Made by a program: the position numbers and the translations under genes. Source: Streptosporangium becharense (GTDB lineage Bacteria > Actinomycetota > Actinomycetes > Streptosporangiales > Streptosporangiaceae). From it: a stretch of 64,000 nucleotides of DNA. The notes below the pieces were generated by a model. That model searched no databases, was not told where the DNA came from, and saw nothing but the letters and a program-made list of their open reading frames with translations. Below are positions 41,761 to 50,139 of this stretch, one piece after another. The stretch is from positions 310,001 to 374,000 of the forward strand of contig NZ_JACHMP010000001.1 of NCBI RefSeq assembly GCF_014204985.1, read 5' to 3'. Within the stretch, counting starts at the first letter, position 1. Every line of letters begins with the position of its first letter.

Positions 41761-42440
41761 ATGGACAGGTGGCGATTACTGGCGGCCGCGGCGACGGCCG
41801 TCGCGTTGACGGCGACGTCGGCGTGCGGCGGCGATACAGGCGGCGCATCCGGGAGGACCACGCTGCGCATGATCGTCAACATCACCCCCAACCTCACCGA
41901 ACAGTTCTGGAACAAGCTGTTCGACATCTACGAGGCCAAGAACCCGGGGGTGGCGGTACAACTGGAGCTCACCGGCACGATCAAGGCCGAAGCCAAGCTG
42001 CGGCAGGACCTGGCCACGGGCGACCCGCCCGACATCGCGCAGCACGTGGTGCCCACCCCGGAGACGGCCGAGCTCTTCGTCGACCTGTCCGGCCAGGCGT
42101 GGGCAGCCGGGACACCCCTGTTCGAGGACTACGCCATCGGCGGCAAGCACTACGTCGTCGGCGTCGGCGAGCAGATCCAGTCGCTGGTCTTCTACAACAG
42201 GAAGGCGTTCGCCGAGGCCGGCCTGGACGCCAAGAAGATCCGCACCATCCCCCAGTTCGAGGAGGCGATGGGCAAGCGATTCTCGACGAGGCCCCGTCCG
42301 TGATCGTCAAGCAGGGCGAGCGCCAGCCGGTTCAGGGCTACCCCGAGGAGCTGAACACACGGATCCAGTCCCTGTTCACCGGCGCCTCGGCCGGTGACGT
42401 CGCGGCGAAGCTGGATCAGTGGTGGGACTCGCAGGGCTGA
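41761..42440 (+). pseudogene. Sugar-binding lipoprotein gene with internal deletion
   Basis: The gene starts like a family 1 solute-binding lipoprotein: MDRWRLLAAAATAVAL, lipobox TSACGG. It continues normally through SLVFYNRKAFAEAGLD to about residue 170 (TIPQFEEAM). The frame then shifts at about 42268 into sequence that, in another frame, reads as the C-terminus of the same family (ILDEAPSVIVKQGE, QGYPEELNTRIQSL, AAKLDQWWDSQG). About 180-200 residues are missing. The product would be a truncated lipoprotein without a sugar site. It is dead. Confidence 0.8.
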
Positions 42441-42539
42441 GCACGGACCGCGTGCGGCCGCTCGCACCGAGTCCCGAATCCGACCACCCTGCCCCCCTGC
42501 CACCGGCAGCCGGCGCCGCCACCTCCGCGCCGCGGCGAT

Positions 42540-42591
42540 GAGCGCGGAAACGCTCACCTGCGGTTCGACGGCCGGTGCCCTCAAGGGCTGA
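42540..42591 (+). pseudogene. C-terminal scrap of an ABC permease
   Basis: The last codons before a TGA at 42589-42591 read AETLTCGSTAGALKG, close to the C-terminus of MalG-type permeases (compare VAGMTAGAVKG at the end of the intact permease, 18652). Nothing else of the two expected permeases remains between the broken binding-protein gene and this scrap. The match is short, so the call is tentative. Confidence 0.45.
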
Positions 42592-42659
42592 GGCGCCGAA
42601 CGGCGACCTCCCGCATGGCTCATCCCTCCCCCCAACCCGGAAAGGCGGGAATCGTCTCC

Positions 42660-45653
42660 ATGAAACGACGGCTGCGAGCCACATTGGTGGCTTGCCTTCT
42701 CTTCGCGGCGATACCCGCCGTGGCGCAGGCCGAGACCGCGTCACGGCACCCCGGAACGGCGCTCTACGTCGCGCCTGACGGGAACGACTCGAACAACGGG
42801 ACGAAAGGTCGCCCCCTTCGCACCCTCGAAGGGGCCAGGGACGCGATCAGGAAGCTGAAGGCCCGCCGGGGTCTGCCTCCCAAAGGCGTGACCGTCTACC
42901 TGCGGGAAGGGACCTACGAACGTAGTGCGTCCTTCACCCTCGACCAGCAGGACTCCGGTACGGCGAAGGCGCCGATCGTCTACCGCTCCTACCCCGGTGA
43001 GACGGCACGACTCACCGGCGGACGGCAGTTGGATCACGACAGCTTCACCGCGGTGACCGACGACGCCGTGCTGCGGCGCATCGTCGACGAGCCGGCGCGC
43101 GGCAAGGTCCGCCAGGTCGACCTGGCGGCCCTGGGCATCACCGACTACGGGCAGCTCAGCCGCCACGGCTACTGGAAGGCCAACGACGTCAGCCTCGTTC
43201 CCCCCATGGAGCTGTACGTGGCGGGCCAGGGCATGACCCTCGCCCGGTGGCCGAACGGCGGCACGGTCCAGATGGGCCAGATCGTCGATGCCGGCCCCAC
43301 CGTGAAGGACCCCGACCTGCAGAATCGCGGAGGGACGTTCGGCTACACCCACGACCGGCCGCGGCACTGGACCCAGGCCGAGGACATCTGGCTGGACGGC
43401 ATCTTCGGTCACAGCTGGGAATGGTCGTACAACAAGATCGCGTCGATCGACACCCAGGCCAAGAGGATCACCCTGCGGTACGGCGAGATGTCCGGTCTCA
43501 TGAAGACCTGGTATCCGGACTTCCATTTCGCCGAGAACCTCCTGGAGGAACTCGACGCCCCGGGCGAGTACTACATCGACCGGAAGAAGGGCGTGCTGTA
43601 CCTGGTGCCCAACGCCGCCTTCCGCGGCAAGCAGGGCGATGTCACGGTCACCATGCTCAAGGAGCCGATGATCCGGACCGCCAACGCCTCACACGTCTCC
43701 TTCCGGGAACTGGTGATGGAATACGGGCGGAGCCTGCCCGCCGTCATCCTCGGCGGCAGCGACGTCACCATCGAGCGGAGCGACATCCAGAACTTCGCCG
43801 ACGGCGGCGTGTACATCAACTCGGCGGGCCGCTACGTCTATGACGGCATTCCGGACAAGTCGAAAGGCCGCAACCATGCCGTGGTGTCCTCCACCATCCG
43901 GCACGTCGGCGGCGTGGGCGTCGTCCTCAACGGCGGCGACGACAAGACCCTGGCGCCGGGCCGCAACCGCGTGGAGAACTCACACATCCACGACTTCGCC
44001 TACTACCACAAGGCGTACAACCCCGGCGTGATGTTCGACGGCGTGGGGAACCAGGCCCGCGGCAACGAGATCCACGACGCGCCGCATCCCGGCATCATCG
44101 TCCACGGGAACGATCATCTGATCGAGTACAACGACATCTACGACATCTGCCAGACCTTCCAGGACCTCGGCGCCATCTACATGAACGCCGGCATGACGCC
44201 GCACGAGCGGGGCACCGTGATCCGGCGCAACTACTTCCACCACATCGGCGAAGGGCGGGCCGGCGTCGAGGGCGTCTACCCCGACAACCTCACGATGGGC
44301 CTGACCATCGACGAGAACGTCTTCTACCGGATGGGCAACGACGCCATCAAGAGCGGCTCCGGTGACCGCATCAAAGCCAGGAACAACATCTTCGTCGACA
44401 CTCACGTCCCTTACGACAACTACGAGATGTGGATGGGCGACCAGCCGGGCAACACGGTCGACAAGCACTACATGCCGGCCTGGAAGAAGCTGTTCGAGGA
44501 GAACAACGGGTTCGTCGGCACGCCGTACGCCAGGAAGTACCCCGAACTGCTGACCTTCTTCGAGGAGAACCACTACTACCCCGCGAAGAACTTCTTCGAG
44601 AACAACCTCGTCTGGAACCCCGAGCTCAAAAGGGGCCCCGGCGTGAACGAGCACGGTGCGCGGGACGTCAAGAACCTGCTCAACTACGCCGGCAACTGGG
44701 TCGCGGACCAGAACCCCGGATTCGTCGACTGGAAGGCCGGAGACTTCTCCCTGACGGCGGACGCCGAGGTCTTCAAACGCATTCCCGGCTTCAAGGCCGT
44801 TCCGTTCGGCCGGATCGGCACCCAGGGCAAGGTCGGGCTGCCGCACGGACCCGGCGAGATCGAGCTGACGGGCCTCCACCTTCCCGACGACGAGCTCACC
44901 GTGCCGCTGGGCAGGACCGTGTCCTTCCCCGCCGAACCGGTTCCGTGGAACGCGACGAACCGGGCGGTGACGTACACCAGCGGCGACACCTCGATCGCCA
45001 CCGTCGACGGCTCCGGATCGATCACCGCGCTGGCGCCGGGCAAGACCACCGTCTCGGTCGTCGCGAACGCCGACCCGAAGCTCACCGACACGGTCACCGT
45101 CACCGTGAGCGAGGGTGACGGCGTCATGCACCGCACCGATTTCGAGTCCGGCGGCAACGGCTGGCCCGTCGACTCCAACCGCAGCATCGTCGACGACGGC
45201 ACCGGCAACCACTGGTACCGCCTGGTCAAGGGTGCCAACGGGCTGCTCGACCGCACCTTCACCGACTACGCGCTGACCTACCGGCTGAAGACTCCCGCTC
45301 AGGTGCCTGACGGCGCCGTCCTGCTCATGTACGACCGCCAGGGCCCGACCCCCGGCGGCTACGTCCGCTACCGGCACACGGCGTCGGGACCGACCTGGAC
45401 CCTGTACGACTCGCAATGGCGGACGTTGCGCCAGGTCGTCCTGCCGGCGGAGCGGGGCCTGCGACCGGACACGGTTCACAACCTCCGGATGGTCGTCCGA
45501 GGCCCGTCCATCAGCGTCCACGTCGACGACGAACTCGTCATCGAGGGTGAGAACCCGACGCACAACCCCTCCGGCAAGGTCGGGTTCTACACCGACGGCT
45601 TCACCCGCCTCGACTTCGACGACGTCACCTTCTCCCTTGTCCGGACACCCTGA
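42660..45653 (+). CDS. Secreted right-handed beta-helix protein with Ig-like domain
   Basis: The 997-residue protein has a signal peptide (MKRRLRATLVACLLFAAI, cleavage after AQA). The DGNDSNNGTKGRPLRTLEGARDAIR start is typical of parallel beta-helix carbohydrate-active proteins. Beta-helix rungs fill about residues 100-560 (for example VTIERSDIQNFADGGVYI and HLIEYNDIYDIC). A BIG2-type Ig domain follows at about 750-830 (TYTSGDTSIATVDGSGSITAL), and a C-terminal beta-sandwich resembling laminin-G/DUF1080 domains at about 835-995. It probably cleaves or binds a plant or microbial polysaccharide. The ATG at 42660 has only a weak ribosome-binding site. It sits where an ABC operon has decayed. Confidence 0.85.
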   Translation: MKRRLRATLVACLLFAAIPAVAQAETASRHPGTALYVAPDGNDSNNGTKGRPLRTLEGARDAIRKLKARRGLPPKGVTVYLREGTYERSASFTLDQQDSGTAKAPIVYRSYPGETARLTGGRQLDHDSFTAVTDDAVLRRIVDEPARGKVRQVDLAALGITDYGQLSRHGYWKANDVSLVPPMELYVAGQGMTLARWPNGGTVQMGQIVDAGPTVKDPDLQNRGGTFGYTHDRPRHWTQAEDIWLDGIFGHSWEWSYNKIASIDTQAKRITLRYGEMSGLMKTWYPDFHFAENLLEELDAPGEYYIDRKKGVLYLVPNAAFRGKQGDVTVTMLKEPMIRTANASHVSFRELVMEYGRSLPAVILGGSDVTIERSDIQNFADGGVYINSAGRYVYDGIPDKSKGRNHAVVSSTIRHVGGVGVVLNGGDDKTLAPGRNRVENSHIHDFAYYHKAYNPGVMFDGVGNQARGNEIHDAPHPGIIVHGNDHLIEYNDIYDICQTFQDLGAIYMNAGMTPHERGTVIRRNYFHHIGEGRAGVEGVYPDNLTMGLTIDENVFYRMGNDAIKSGSGDRIKARNNIFVDTHVPYDNYEMWMGDQPGNTVDKHYMPAWKKLFEENNGFVGTPYARKYPELLTFFEENHYYPAKNFFENNLVWNPELKRGPGVNEHGARDVKNLLNYAGNWVADQNPGFVDWKAGDFSLTADAEVFKRIPGFKAVPFGRIGTQGKVGLPHGPGEIELTGLHLPDDELTVPLGRTVSFPAEPVPWNATNRAVTYTSGDTSIATVDGSGSITALAPGKTTVSVVANADPKLTDTVTVTVSEGDGVMHRTDFESGGNGWPVDSNRSIVDDGTGNHWYRLVKGANGLLDRTFTDYALTYRLKTPAQVPDGAVLLMYDRQGPTPGGYVRYRHTASGPTWTLYDSQWRTLRQVVLPAERGLRPDTVHNLRMVVRGPSISVHVDDELVIEGENPTHNPSGKVGFYTDGFTRLDFDDVTFSLVRTP

Positions 45654-45739
45654 CCGCTATCGGCACAGCCCATGAGAAGGCCCCCGCCGTCGTCTTCCGT
45701 TCTAGTGTTCGTCGCAACACCCCAGCATGAAGGGGTGCG

Positions 45740-46708
45740 ATGGACTTCGAGATCCGGAAGGACCGAAGACCGCAGGGGCCACGAGCCCTGGTCCGTGAGC
45801 GGGAGGAATACTTCCGGCTCATGGATCAGGGCTTCAGTACGCGCGAGGCGGCCCGGATCATGGGAATCAACCTGCGAACCGGAAAGAAGTGGAGAAACGG
45901 GCACCACTCGCCCGGCAAGGCAGGCAAGCCCACACCCCCGATCCATCAGGCACGGCCCAGCCACCCAGCCGACCTGGAAGTCCCGCCCTTCCGCTCTTCG
46001 CGATACCTGAACGAGAACGAGCGCGTTCACATCGCCGACCGGATCCGTGAGGGCGCCTCCATCCGGGCCGTCGCCGCCGAGCTGGGCCGTAGCCCGTCGA
46101 CCGTGAGCCGGGAGATCCGCCGCAACCGGGCGGCCCATGCCCAGGGGCGGCTTCGCCTACCAGCCGTTTCACGCCCAGCGGCGTGCCGAGCGGCGCCGGG
46201 CCCGGCCCAAGCACGGCAAGATCGGCCACAACGCCGAGCTGCGGGACTTCATCCAGCAGCACCTCACAAGGCGCTGCTGGGGCAGGTGGCGGCGATTTGC
46301 CCGACCCCGACCATGGTGATCGCCCACGCCGATGCGTCCAACATCGACCAGACACCGGGCCGAACTGAAGCCTGCCACCTGGAGACCCGGGACGTGCCTA
46401 TCATCGCCGCGGCCCTACAGTCTCCCTACGTGCTCATCCAGCACTACGACGCCGCCTACCAAAGCTTCACGACGGCCACCGACATCCCCGTCTACTTCTG
46501 CAACCCGGCCAGCCCGTGGCAGCGTGGTTCCAACGAGAACACCAACGGCCTGCTGCGCCAGTACTTCCCCAAGGGCACCGACCTGTCCGCCCACAGCCCC
46601 GAGCAGTTGGCCGCTGTCGCTGCTGAACTCAACAACCGCCCCCGCAAGATCCTCGACTGGCAGACCCCCACCGAGCTCTTCGCTAAGCTCGTCGCAACAG
46701 TCGATTGA
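45740..46708 (+). pseudogene. IS30 transposase, core replaced by MBL-gene sequence
   Basis: One 322-codon frame runs through the element but is a mosaic. Codons 1-133 are IS30 N-terminus, including the [24 protein letters not shown] in part and [11 protein letters not shown] frameshift near 46142 follows: the IS30-like reading [15 protein letters not shown] continues only in another frame. Positions 46274-46459 are a copy of the MBL gene in the MBL reading frame. The frame then returns to IS30 C-terminus ([20 protein letters not shown] and [11 protein letters not shown]). The two catalytic Asp regions are lost and only the Glu helix remains, so it cannot transpose itself. Confidence 0.85.
46274..46459 (+). 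repeat. 186-bp inverted duplicate of the MBL gene (recipient)
   Basis: This stretch is identical to the reverse complement of 47016-47201 except at 46441 (G instead of A), 185 of 186. It encodes 62 residues from [10 protein letters not shown] to LIQHYDAAY in the frame used by the MBL gene. Confidence 0.95.
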
Positions 46709-46811
46709 CCCCGTGTTGCGAAGATCGCTGGAATTCACCCCGTCCGGGTGGGGCCAGTTCAGACCGTCCTAACCAACGCTGCGTGGGCCGGATATATACG
46801 AGGCGATTTGT

Positions 46812-47897
46812 TCAGAGACGTGCCTGCTTCTGGAGGTAGTCGGCAACGGCGGATGCCGCGTCGCTGCCCAGAACGATGCTGTAGTCGATGATCCCCTCGA
46901 CAGCCAGCGTCAGGCGCAGGCCGCTGGCCGACGGTAAGACCCGCGTGGGGAGGTCGCTTCGGTCAAGCTGCCGCTGGAGCCACACCGCCTGAGCGATGCG
47001 GTACTCGGTGGCGGAGTAGGCGGCGTCGTAGTGTTGGATGAGCACGTAGGGAGACTGTAGGGCCGCGGCGATGATAGGCACGTCCCGGGTCTCCAGGTGG
47101 CAGGCTTCAGTTCGGCCCGGTGTCTGGTCGATGTTGGACGCATCGGCGTGGGCGATCACCATGGTCGGGGTCGGGCAAATCGCCGCCACCTGCCCCAGCA
47201 GGGCATCGGTGAGGTTGGTGTCGGAGGTGTACCAGATGTGCCCGGCCGTGCTCTCGTAGATCAGGCCGATCGCCGAGCGGGTTCGTCCGGCTTCCTCGGT
47301 GTGCAACGCCGGTACCGCGTGGAGAGTGATGTCGCCGACCCTGACCGAGGTTCTGCCGCGGCCGTCGGTCGCCGGGTGCGCGAGCGTGACCAAGTCCACC
47401 AACCCGCCCGGGCCCAGGTGGTAGGGGGAGAACGCGGCGAACCGCTCGGTTGCGGTGGGGTTGGCCAGTAACAGTTTGCGGTCGCCGGTGGCCGCGTAGC
47501 TGACCATGCCCTCCAGGCACGGGATCAGGCCTGCGTAGTGGTCCGGATGCAGATGCGTGACCGCGATGGCGTCCAGCTCCGACCAAGAGAACAGCCCGTG
47601 CTCGGTGAGCTGGAGCATCATGCCCAGGGCGGCTGGGCCGGGATCGACGAGCACGGTAGTGGCGGCGGTGCGGACCAGGTGGCCGCCGGCGCCACCGGAG
47701 AGCATCCCATACCGGCACCCCAGCGCCCCCAGCAGCAGCACCTCGCACGTACCGGATGCCGGCCGGGTCAGGTGCGGTGCTCTGGCTCCCCCAGGGCAGT
47801 GCATGGCGATGTCCGCAGCGTCGGCCGCCGCCAGGATCGCGACGAGCTCCTCATCGGGGGCCGTGTACAGGTGCGTGACGTCGGGTGTGCTGTGCAT
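46812..47897 (-). CDS. MBL-fold metal-dependent hydrolase
   Basis: The 361-residue protein has the metallo-beta-lactamase fold: VLVDPGPAAL, the metal motif THLHPDH in AIAVTHLHPDHYAGL, VPALHTEE and YTSDTNLT. The late HADAS helix completes the site. Stand-alone members hydrolyse thioesters, esters or phosphodiesters; no substrate is indicated. It is 26 bp downstream of the glycosyltransferase gene, starts with ATG 47897 after AGGGGGA and is the last gene of the leftward cluster. Positions 47016-47201 are duplicated inside the nearby IS30 copy; the gene itself looks intact. Confidence 0.85.
   Translation of the reverse strand: MHSTPDVTHLYTAPDEELVAILAAADAADIAMHCPGGARAPHLTRPASGTCEVLLLGALGCRYGMLSGGAGGHLVRTAATTVLVDPGPAALGMMLQLTEHGLFSWSELDAIAVTHLHPDHYAGLIPCLEGMVSYAATGDRKLLLANPTATERFAAFSPYHLGPGGLVDLVTLAHPATDGRGRTSVRVGDITLHAVPALHTEEAGRTRSAIGLIYESTAGHIWYTSDTNLTDALLGQVAAICPTPTMVIAHADASNIDQTPGRTEACHLETRDVPIIAAALQSPYVLIQHYDAAYSATEYRIAQAVWLQRQLDRSDLPTRVLPSASGLRLTLAVEGIIDYSIVLGSDAASAVADYLQKQARL
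47016..47201 (-). repeat. 186-bp inverted duplicate of the MBL gene (source)
   Basis: This in-gene segment is the source of the copy at 46274-46459 (inverted, 185/186). The donor is the MBL gene because here the frame continues on both sides as one conserved protein. Confidence 0.9.
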
Positions 47898-47923
47898 GAA
47901 TCCCCCTGGCCTTCCCAAAACGT

Positions 47924-48802
47924 TCAAACGATCGGAGGGCGGCCAGCACGGGTCAACCGCAGCACGGTGGCCCAGGACATCGGACGGCGCTGGCCGTGCC
48001 CACCCTTGAAGCCTTCGCGCAGACCGGCGAACCAGACAGCGAGGTTCGCGCGGGAGCGGATTCGGACGAGGCTGAGCGCCGTCCAGACCGCCAGGTACAG
48101 GGGGATCAGGGGGGCGGGCAGGCGACGGTAGGCAATCCAGACGCGGTTGCGGGCGACCAGGCGGTAGTAGCCGGCGTGCCGGGCGGGGTTACTAGCCGGA
48201 TGGTTGATGACAATGTCGGGCGCGTACCAGCCGGTGCGCCCCAGGTCCCACAGCCGCCAGGACAAGTCGATGCCTTCGTGGAAGAGGAAGAAGTGGCCGG
48301 GCCAACCTCCAGCCGCCTCGTAGTCAGCACGACGTACGAGGACCACTCCCTCGGCCATGACGGTGATGGTGCCGGGCCGGGTGGCGTCTCCGGCGCGTAG
48401 CCGCGGTACCCAGCGGCGCAAGGTAACCCCGGTGCCGGGGTCGGCGATGCGCGGCTGCACGTAGGCGGCTTCTGGACGGCTGCGGGCTTCGGTGACGAGC
48501 CGGGCCAGGACGTCGTCGGCGGGCAAGATGGCGTCGTTGTCGAAGAAGAACACGAACTCGCCACAGCCTGATCCGGCTAGAGCTTCAGCGCCGACGTTGC
48601 GGCCTTCAGGGATACCTACGTTGGCGGGAAGGGTAACGGTGCGCACACCAGCTGGCACATGGTCCGGCTCGACCCCATTGCCCACGATGACCACGCGTAA
48701 CTCAACGTCCCGCTGGGCGAGGAGGGACGCCATCGCCTGTCGGAACTCGGCGGGCCGGTCGTTCATGGTGAGGACCACCACGTCGATGATCGTCGGAGTC
48801 AT
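47924..48802 (-). CDS. Family 2 glycosyltransferase
   Basis: The 292-residue protein is a GT-A fold transferase. The nucleotide-sugar region VVVLTMNDRPAEFRQAMASLL is followed by VRTVTLPANVGIPEGRNVG. The DXD-type metal motif FFFDNDAILP and the acceptor-side GHFFLFHEGIDLSWRLWDLG with its catalytic-base ED-like pair follow. It resembles rhamnosyl- or general GT2 transferases of cell-surface or natural-product glycosylation. A hydrophobic segment near residue 245 (LIPLYLAVWTALSLV) suggests membrane contact. The ATG follows GGGAG. It begins a transcript after the hairpin at 48938-48977 and is followed by the MBL gene. Confidence 0.87.
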   Translation of the reverse strand: MTPTIIDVVVLTMNDRPAEFRQAMASLLAQRDVELRVVIVGNGVEPDHVPAGVRTVTLPANVGIPEGRNVGAEALAGSGCGEFVFFFDNDAILPADDVLARLVTEARSRPEAAYVQPRIADPGTGVTLRRWVPRLRAGDATRPGTITVMAEGVVLVRRADYEAAGGWPGHFFLFHEGIDLSWRLWDLGRTGWYAPDIVINHPASNPARHAGYYRLVARNRVWIAYRRLPAPLIPLYLAVWTALSLVRIRSRANLAVWFAGLREGFKGGHGQRRPMSWATVLRLTRAGRPPIV

Positions 48803-48937
48803 CACGTCTCCCGGACGGTGAAGCGCTCGGCGCGCAGAGCGGCGCCACCTGCTGGAGGGACGGGCGAGGCGGTCTTGTTGTGCCCGGTTCACCCTAGCGT
48901 CGCATCGGCGTAACGTCTCTCAAATGACATTCGGCGT

Positions 48938-48977
48938 GGTGCCTGCTTGCGAACTGCGCAGCTCACAAGCAGGCACC
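48938..48977 (-). terminator. 12-bp-stem hairpin after the aminotransferase
   Basis: GGTGCCTGCTTG (48938-48949) pairs perfectly with CAAGCAGGCACC (48966-48977) around a 16-base loop, 7 bp beyond the aminotransferase stop. It splits the leftward cluster into two transcripts or attenuates between them. Confidence 0.7.
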
Positions 48978-48984
48978 CCCGCAG

Positions 48985-50139
48985 TCAGCGGTTCCACAGA
49001 GCGTGGATGGCGGTGACGACTCGATCCACGTCCTGGGAGGTCATGCTGGGGTAGCAGGGCAGGGAGAGCTGACGGGCCGTAGCGGTCTCGGTGACCGGCA
49101 GCGGGTGCGTGACGGCACCGTCGTAGAGCTGCAAGGTGTGGACAGGCTTAAAGTGCCTGCTCGTCGCGATCCCATGGTCGGCCAGCAGGCGGTGGGCAGT
49201 TTCGTCGCGAGTGAGCGGTGCGCTGTCCGGATCAACGAAGATCGAGTAGAGGAACCAGCCGTGCTCAACGCCGGGCAGGACGGTCGGCGTGGCCAGGCCG
49301 GGCAGACCGGTCAGGGCCTGAGTGTAGGTGGCGGCGATCTCGGCGCGGCGGGCAGTGAAGGCCGGTAGCTTGGCGAACTGCTGGAGGCCGATGGCTGCTG
49401 TGACGTCGGGCATCACGTACTTCAGGCCGGGGACGACCACCTCGTAGTCGGCGGTGCTGCGGGTGCCGTGCCGCTGCCACACCGACGAGTCGATGCCGTG
49501 CCGTCCCAGCAGGCGGGCCCGCTGGACGAGTTCGCTCCGCCCGGCCAGCATGCCGCCCTCACCGGTCGTCATGACCTTGTTCGCGTAGAAGCTGAAGACC
49601 GCGAGGTCACCGACGCTGCCGGCGCGTTGCCCGTCGCGGCTGGCGTGCAGGGCATGGGCGGCGTCCTCGATCAGCAGGAGCCCGTGCTCGTCGGCCAGCT
49701 TGCGGAACGCGCGTAGGTCGCAGGGGTGCCCGCCGTAGTGCATGACGACGATCGCCTTCGTGCGGTCGGTGATCGCCGCTTCAGCGGCTTTCGGGCAGAC
49801 GTTGAAGGTGACCGGTTCAACATCGACGAACACCGGTCGGGCTCCGACCTGCGTCAACACGTTCGGGGCAGCGCAGAAGGTCAGGCTCGGGGTGATCACC
49901 TCGTCACCGGGGCTGATGCCGGCGGCGAGGGCGGCGAGGTGGAGGGCCGCGGTGCAGGAGGACACCGCGAAGGTGTCCTCGACGCCGAGTGCGTCGCGCA
50001 CAGCTTGCTCGAATCGGGTCGCCTTGGGGCCGTGGGTCAGCCATCCGGAAGCGAGGGTGTCGACGACCTCGGCGATCTCTTCGGCCCCGATCGACGGGCG
50101 GTTCCACGGCAGGGGCGGCGTGTCAATGAACTGGGTCAC
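48985..50139 (-). CDS. DegT/DnrJ/EryC1/StrS-family aminotransferase
   Basis: The 384-residue PLP enzyme aminates keto-sugars or similar compounds. It begins with WNRPSIGAEEIAEVVDTLASGWLTHGP in part, typical of the family, and then has FAVSSCTAALHLA around the phosphate-binding site and the ITPSLTFCA segment. IEDAAHALHAS supplies the PLP-ring Asp, and NKVMTTGEGGML holds the Schiff-base Lys. A GTG at 50139 overlaps the epimerase stop (GTGA) and has GGAG at 6-base spacing. Coupling with an NAD-dependent epimerase points to amino-sugar or aminocyclitol synthesis. The product is unknown. Confidence 0.9.
   Translation of the reverse strand: MTQFIDTPPLPWNRPSIGAEEIAEVVDTLASGWLTHGPKATRFEQAVRDALGVEDTFAVSSCTAALHLAALAAGISPGDEVITPSLTFCAAPNVLTQVGARPVFVDVEPVTFNVCPKAAEAAITDRTKAIVVMHYGGHPCDLRAFRKLADEHGLLLIEDAAHALHASRDGQRAGSVGDLAVFSFYANKVMTTGEGGMLAGRSELVQRARLLGRHGIDSSVWQRHGTRSTADYEVVVPGLKYVMPDVTAAIGLQQFAKLPAFTARRAEIAATYTQALTGLPGLATPTVLPGVEHGWFLYSIFVDPDSAPLTRDETAHRLLADHGIATSRHFKPVHTLQLYDGAVTHPLPVTETATARQLSLPCYPSMTSQDVDRVVTAIHALWNR

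Larger units (their letters stand above)
45680..46726 (+). mobile_element. IS30-family element, left copy (chimeric)
   Basis: Terminal-type sequences are TTCGTCGCAACAC (left, 45708-45720) and GTGTTGCGAAGATC (right, 46713-46726), which are imperfect inverted repeats. The first 323 bp match the truncated copy at 57741-58063 with about four differences. The middle of the transposase gene is replaced by 186 bp from a neighbouring gene. The exact outer ends are uncertain and I could not define a target duplication. Confidence 0.75.

Noticed and set aside
43980..45563. 527-codon leftward open frame
   Set aside because: Antisense to the beta-helix protein; Val/Asp-rich shadow without domains.
45740..46708. 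Functional 322-residue novel fusion protein
   Set aside because: The frame is a mosaic of out-of-frame IS30, an MBL segment and IS30 C-terminus without metal or DDE sites. An open frame alone does not show function, though expression has not been excluded.
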